Part shown: in pieces, positions 3,258-5,363 of the stretch
Numbering within the stretch: position 1 is the stretch's first letter
How the letters are laid out: every line of letters begins with the position of its first letter
Source of the DNA: Anaerolineae bacterium
GTDB lineage: Bacteria; Chloroflexota; Anaerolineae; Promineifilales; Promineifilaceae
Direction of reading: 5' to 3'
NCBI GenBank assembly: GCA_014879345.1
Contig: JACSSI010000397.1
Span: 1-5,363, forward strand
Length of the DNA: 5,363 bases
Program-made: the position numbers and the translations under genes
The notes under the pieces: generated by a model
Databases searched by the model: none
Told to the model about the DNA's origin: nothing
What the model saw: the letters and a program-made list of their open reading frames with translations, nothing else

Positions 3258-5363
3258 ATGAACGAGTTTCTACTTCACTGGGCCGTCATGGCCCTCTCCC
3301 TCTTCAACGCAATCTTGCTGCTGTGGCTAGGTATTACAGTTCTCTTAAATTCTGACAAACGATCATTGGGAATTTGGGCTGCTAGTGCTGGTTTATTACT
3401 TGGCAGTGCTTTTTTCTTTGCCCATACAGCCATTGTAGACCGTGGAGTCGTTCATTTTGGATGGCTCAGTATGATCTTTTGGTGGTCGATGGCCATGATA
3501 CCAGCCATCATTTTGCCTTATGCCTGGTATGTCATCATGCTCTGGTACAGCGGCTTCTGGAATGGTGAAAAATCCACACTGCGCAGTCGGCAGCGCCGTT
3601 GGCTGCTCTTCGTCTCAATCGGACTAGGCATTGGTTTGCTGACACTGATGGTTGGCACCATATTGATAATCTTTTCCACTCCCCAACTAGATAAATTACG
3701 CACCTATATGCGCTGGTCAATTGCAGGCATCCCACTTTTGGCAGCAGCCTATTCTGTATACGTCGTCTTGTGCATTGGTTTATCGTTAGATGCTGTTCGT
3801 CGTCCAGGGCCTTCTCGTCGTGCCATGGGCAATTTGGCTCGGCAGCGAGCCCGCCCCTGGTTAATGGCAGCATCGTTCGCCTTAATCATTGTCAGTTTTG
3901 TGGTGATGGGAACCGTGTTGTGGCTCGTTCAAGATGTCCAAGAGCAGACGCTTTACGACATTCTCCAGCAATATTTCATTCCTTTCTACTGGCTAGATAT
4001 GGTCGTTTCTGCGCTTATCAGCTTTTCTATTGTAATGTTAGGGCAAGCCATCGTTTCCTACGAAGTATTTACGGGCAAGACGCTGCCCCGTCGCGGCTTG
4101 TCCCGTCATTGGCGCAATGCGGTGCTGTTGGCTGCGGTGTATGGCCTGTTTGTCGGTGCCTCAATTACTGTTAATTTACGGCCGTTATATGCCATCATGT
4201 TAACGGCCGTTCTCATGACCTGCTTCTTCGCCCTATTTTCCTGGACATCCTACGCTGAACGCGAACGCTACATCGCCCAACTGCGCCCCTTCATCACCAG
4301 CAACCGCCTTTACGACCAACTGCTCACTCCATCCACCCCCACAGAACTCGACATCCAACCCGCCTTCCACGCCCTTTGCTTCGATGTGCTATACGCCCGA
4401 GTCGCCTACCTCGCGGCACTTGGCCCAACAGCGCCATTGGTCGGCCCGCCACTTTCCTATCCCAGCAACAACATCGCCACCTTGCCGCCCCTCACCACCC
4501 TCGCCACCCAACTCGACTCTCCCAATATCGACAGCCTCAGCATCGACCCGCAACAATACGGCGGCGCCGTGTGGGCGCTGCCCTTGTGGAGCGAACGGGG
4601 TCTCATTGGCATCTTTTTGCTCGGTGAAAAACGGGGTGGGGGCATGTATGCCCAAGAAGAGATCGAAATCGCGCGGATTACGGGCGAACGGCTCATCGAC
4701 ACTCGCGCCAGCGCCGAAATGGCTCGCCGTCTCATGCGTTTGCAGCGAGAGCGACTCGCCCAAAGCCAGGTCATCGACCAGCAGACGCGCCGTGTACTAC
4801 ACGATGATATTCTACCCAATTTGCAGCTTTCTTTGATAAAAGTGAGTAGCTCACAATTAAATACAAATAAGGATGAAGTGGTAGCCTCGTTAACGGCCGT
4901 TCACCGCCAAATATCCGATCTGCTACACGACATGCCCACCATCTCCGCGCCTGATGTTGCTCGACTTGGACTGCTCACCGCCCTACAGCGCACCATAGAC
5001 AACGAACTGGCACAAGCCTTCGACGAGGTAACGTGGCACATCGACCCCATCGCCGCCAAAAAAGTACGCGAAATCCCTACTTTGACCGCCGAAACCATCT
5101 TTTATGCCGCTCGTGAAGTAGTGCGCAACGCCGCCAAGTATGGCCGTGCCGGAAATAACAAGCCCTTCACCCTCTGCATCGACGCCAATTGGCACGATGG
5201 CTTGCACTTACAAATAGAAGACAATGGTGTTGGCCTCGATACAGTCACAGATGAGAAGGGAAGCGGTCAAGGGTTAGCATTGCATTCCACCATGATGGCC
5301 GTCGTCGGCGGCACGCTGGAAACCGACTCCGTGCGCAACCAGTACACCCGCGTCATCATCGCC
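3258..5363 (+). CDS. membrane sensor histidine kinase, NarL-partner type (HisKA_3 + HATPase), 3' end cut by window
   Basis: The frame is open from ATG 3258 to the window edge, 702 codons without a stop. Start choice: an in-frame TGA at 3237-3239 leaves ATG 3258 as the first start; no Shine-Dalgarno is visible. Residues 1-335 contain about nine helices (about 7-30, 39-60, 69-95, 115-139, 153-176, 201-224, 242-266, 287-305, 311-330). Residues about 365-485 look like a GAF domain, with a typical ending ALPLWSERGLIGIFLLGEKR (440-459) and then YAQEEIEIARITGERL. A coiled linker leads to the H-box RRVLHDDILPNLQ (511-523) with phospho-His H515, the HisKA_3 form used by NarX-like kinases. The HATPase domain shows N-box EVVRNAAKY with N624, G1 box DNGVG (655-659) and G2 box GSGQGL (668-673). 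The text ends in TRVIIA, typical of the last strand, so only a few residues are missing. It should phosphorylate the regulator encoded 70 nt upstream. The signal sensed is unknown. Two exact palindromes (4202, 4892) and one near copy (4177) lie inside. Confidence 0.93.
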   Translation, partial: MNEFLLHWAVMALSLFNAILLLWLGITVLLNSDKRSLGIWAASAGLLLGSAFFFAHTAIVDRGVVHFGWLSMIFWWSMAMIPAIILPYAWYVIMLWYSGFWNGEKSTLRSRQRRWLLFVSIGLGIGLLTLMVGTILIIFSTPQLDKLRTYMRWSIAGIPLLAAAYSVYVVLCIGLSLDAVRRPGPSRRAMGNLARQRARPWLMAASFALIIVSFVVMGTVLWLVQDVQEQTLYDILQQYFIPFYWLDMVVSALISFSIVMLGQAIVSYEVFTGKTLPRRGLSRHWRNAVLLAAVYGLFVGASITVNLRPLYAIMLTAVLMTCFFALFSWTSYAERERYIAQLRPFITSNRLYDQLLTPSTPTELDIQPAFHALCFDVLYARVAYLAALGPTAPLVGPPLSYPSNNIATLPPLTTLATQLDSPNIDSLSIDPQQYGGAVWALPLWSERGLIGIFLLGEKRGGGMYAQEEIEIARITGERLIDTRASAEMARRLMRLQRERLAQSQVIDQQTRRVLHDDILPNLQLSLIKVSSSQLNTNKDEVVASLTAVHRQISDLLHDMPTISAPDVARLGLLTALQRTIDNELAQAFDEVTWHIDPIAAKKVREIPTLTAETIFYAAREVVRNAAKYGRAGNNKPFTLCIDANWHDGLHLQIEDNGVGLDTVTDEKGSGQGLALHSTMMAVVGGTLETDSVRNQYTRVIIA

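Larger units (their letters stand above)
352..4901. repeat. dispersed highly iterated palindrome AACGGCCGTT (10 exact, 2 near copies)
   Basis: Exact copies are at 352-361, 810-819, 861-870, 1123-1132, 1282-1291, 1989-1998, 2650-2659, 2831-2840, 4202-4211 and 4892-4901. One-mismatch copies are at 3110-3119 (last base C) and 4177-4186 (first base T). All lie inside genes, in five of the six genes; since about 90% of the window is coding this need not be selection. Every CGGCCG hexamer I find in the window is inside ACGGCCGT. Flanking bases vary, so the unit is the 10-mer itself, though three copies extend to perfect 12-bp palindromes (351-362, 809-820, 1988-1999). The entry's span covers the first to last copy; it is not one continuous repeat. 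Confidence 0.95.

Noticed and set aside
4384..4836. Several 80-150-codon frames on both strands within the kinase gene (4376-4836)
   Set aside because: The kinase frame runs through without a stop and carries GAF and H-box motifs; the others are Arg/Pro/Ser-rich shadows caused by high GC.
352..4901. AACGGCCGTT copies as transposon ends, CRISPR repeats or operators of the regulator
   Set aside because: Copies are single, irregularly spaced (51 to over 1000 bp), have unrelated flanks, no spacers or target duplications, and lie inside genes rather than upstream of them.

Overview
The window is about 90% coding and holds six genes. Four are on the minus strand and two on the plus strand, and five of the six encode polytopic membrane proteins. 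Base composition is mixed, near 50% GC. The NarL/FixJ-type regulator paired with a large multi-spanning sensor kinase, the heptamer-type spacer repeats and a very frequent 10-bp palindrome would fit a large-genome environmental bacterium. My best guess is an Anaerolineae-like Chloroflexota, or less likely a filamentous cyanobacterium-like genome. This is inference from style; no marker gene is present.

Layout. Positions 1-184 (minus) are the first 61 codons of an EamA/DMT-type transporter that runs off the left edge. Positions 185-326 are a leader with a TATAAT element and a nested inverted repeat ending in a T-run beside the transporter's ribosome binding site. Positions 327-2219 (minus) hold a likely three-gene cluster, transcribed right to left. 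It comprises a VanZ-like membrane protein (1746-2219), a DUF1361 protein (1063-1749, joined to the first by an ATGA overlap) and an unrecognised three-helix membrane protein with a C-terminal soluble domain (327-968). Positions 2220-2449 are the divergent intergenic region. Positions 2450-3187 (plus) encode a NarL/FixJ response regulator. Positions 3258-5363 (plus) encode its likely partner, a histidine kinase with about nine membrane helices, a GAF-like domain, a HisKA_3 H-box and an HATPase domain; it is cut by the right edge within its last few residues.

How the genes may work together. The kinase and regulator form an adjacent two-component pair. The divergent membrane-protein cluster is the natural candidate target, but nothing in the sequence proves that.

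The most striking signal is not a gene. The perfect palindrome AACGGCCGTT occurs ten times exactly, plus two one-mismatch copies, in 5.4 kb, about 2000 times the random expectation. It is spread through all genes except the transporter fragment. It resembles in behaviour the HIP1 palindrome (GCGATCGC) of cyanobacteria but has a different sequence. Three of the four intergenic spacers also carry short repeats, two of them with a 7-bp period.
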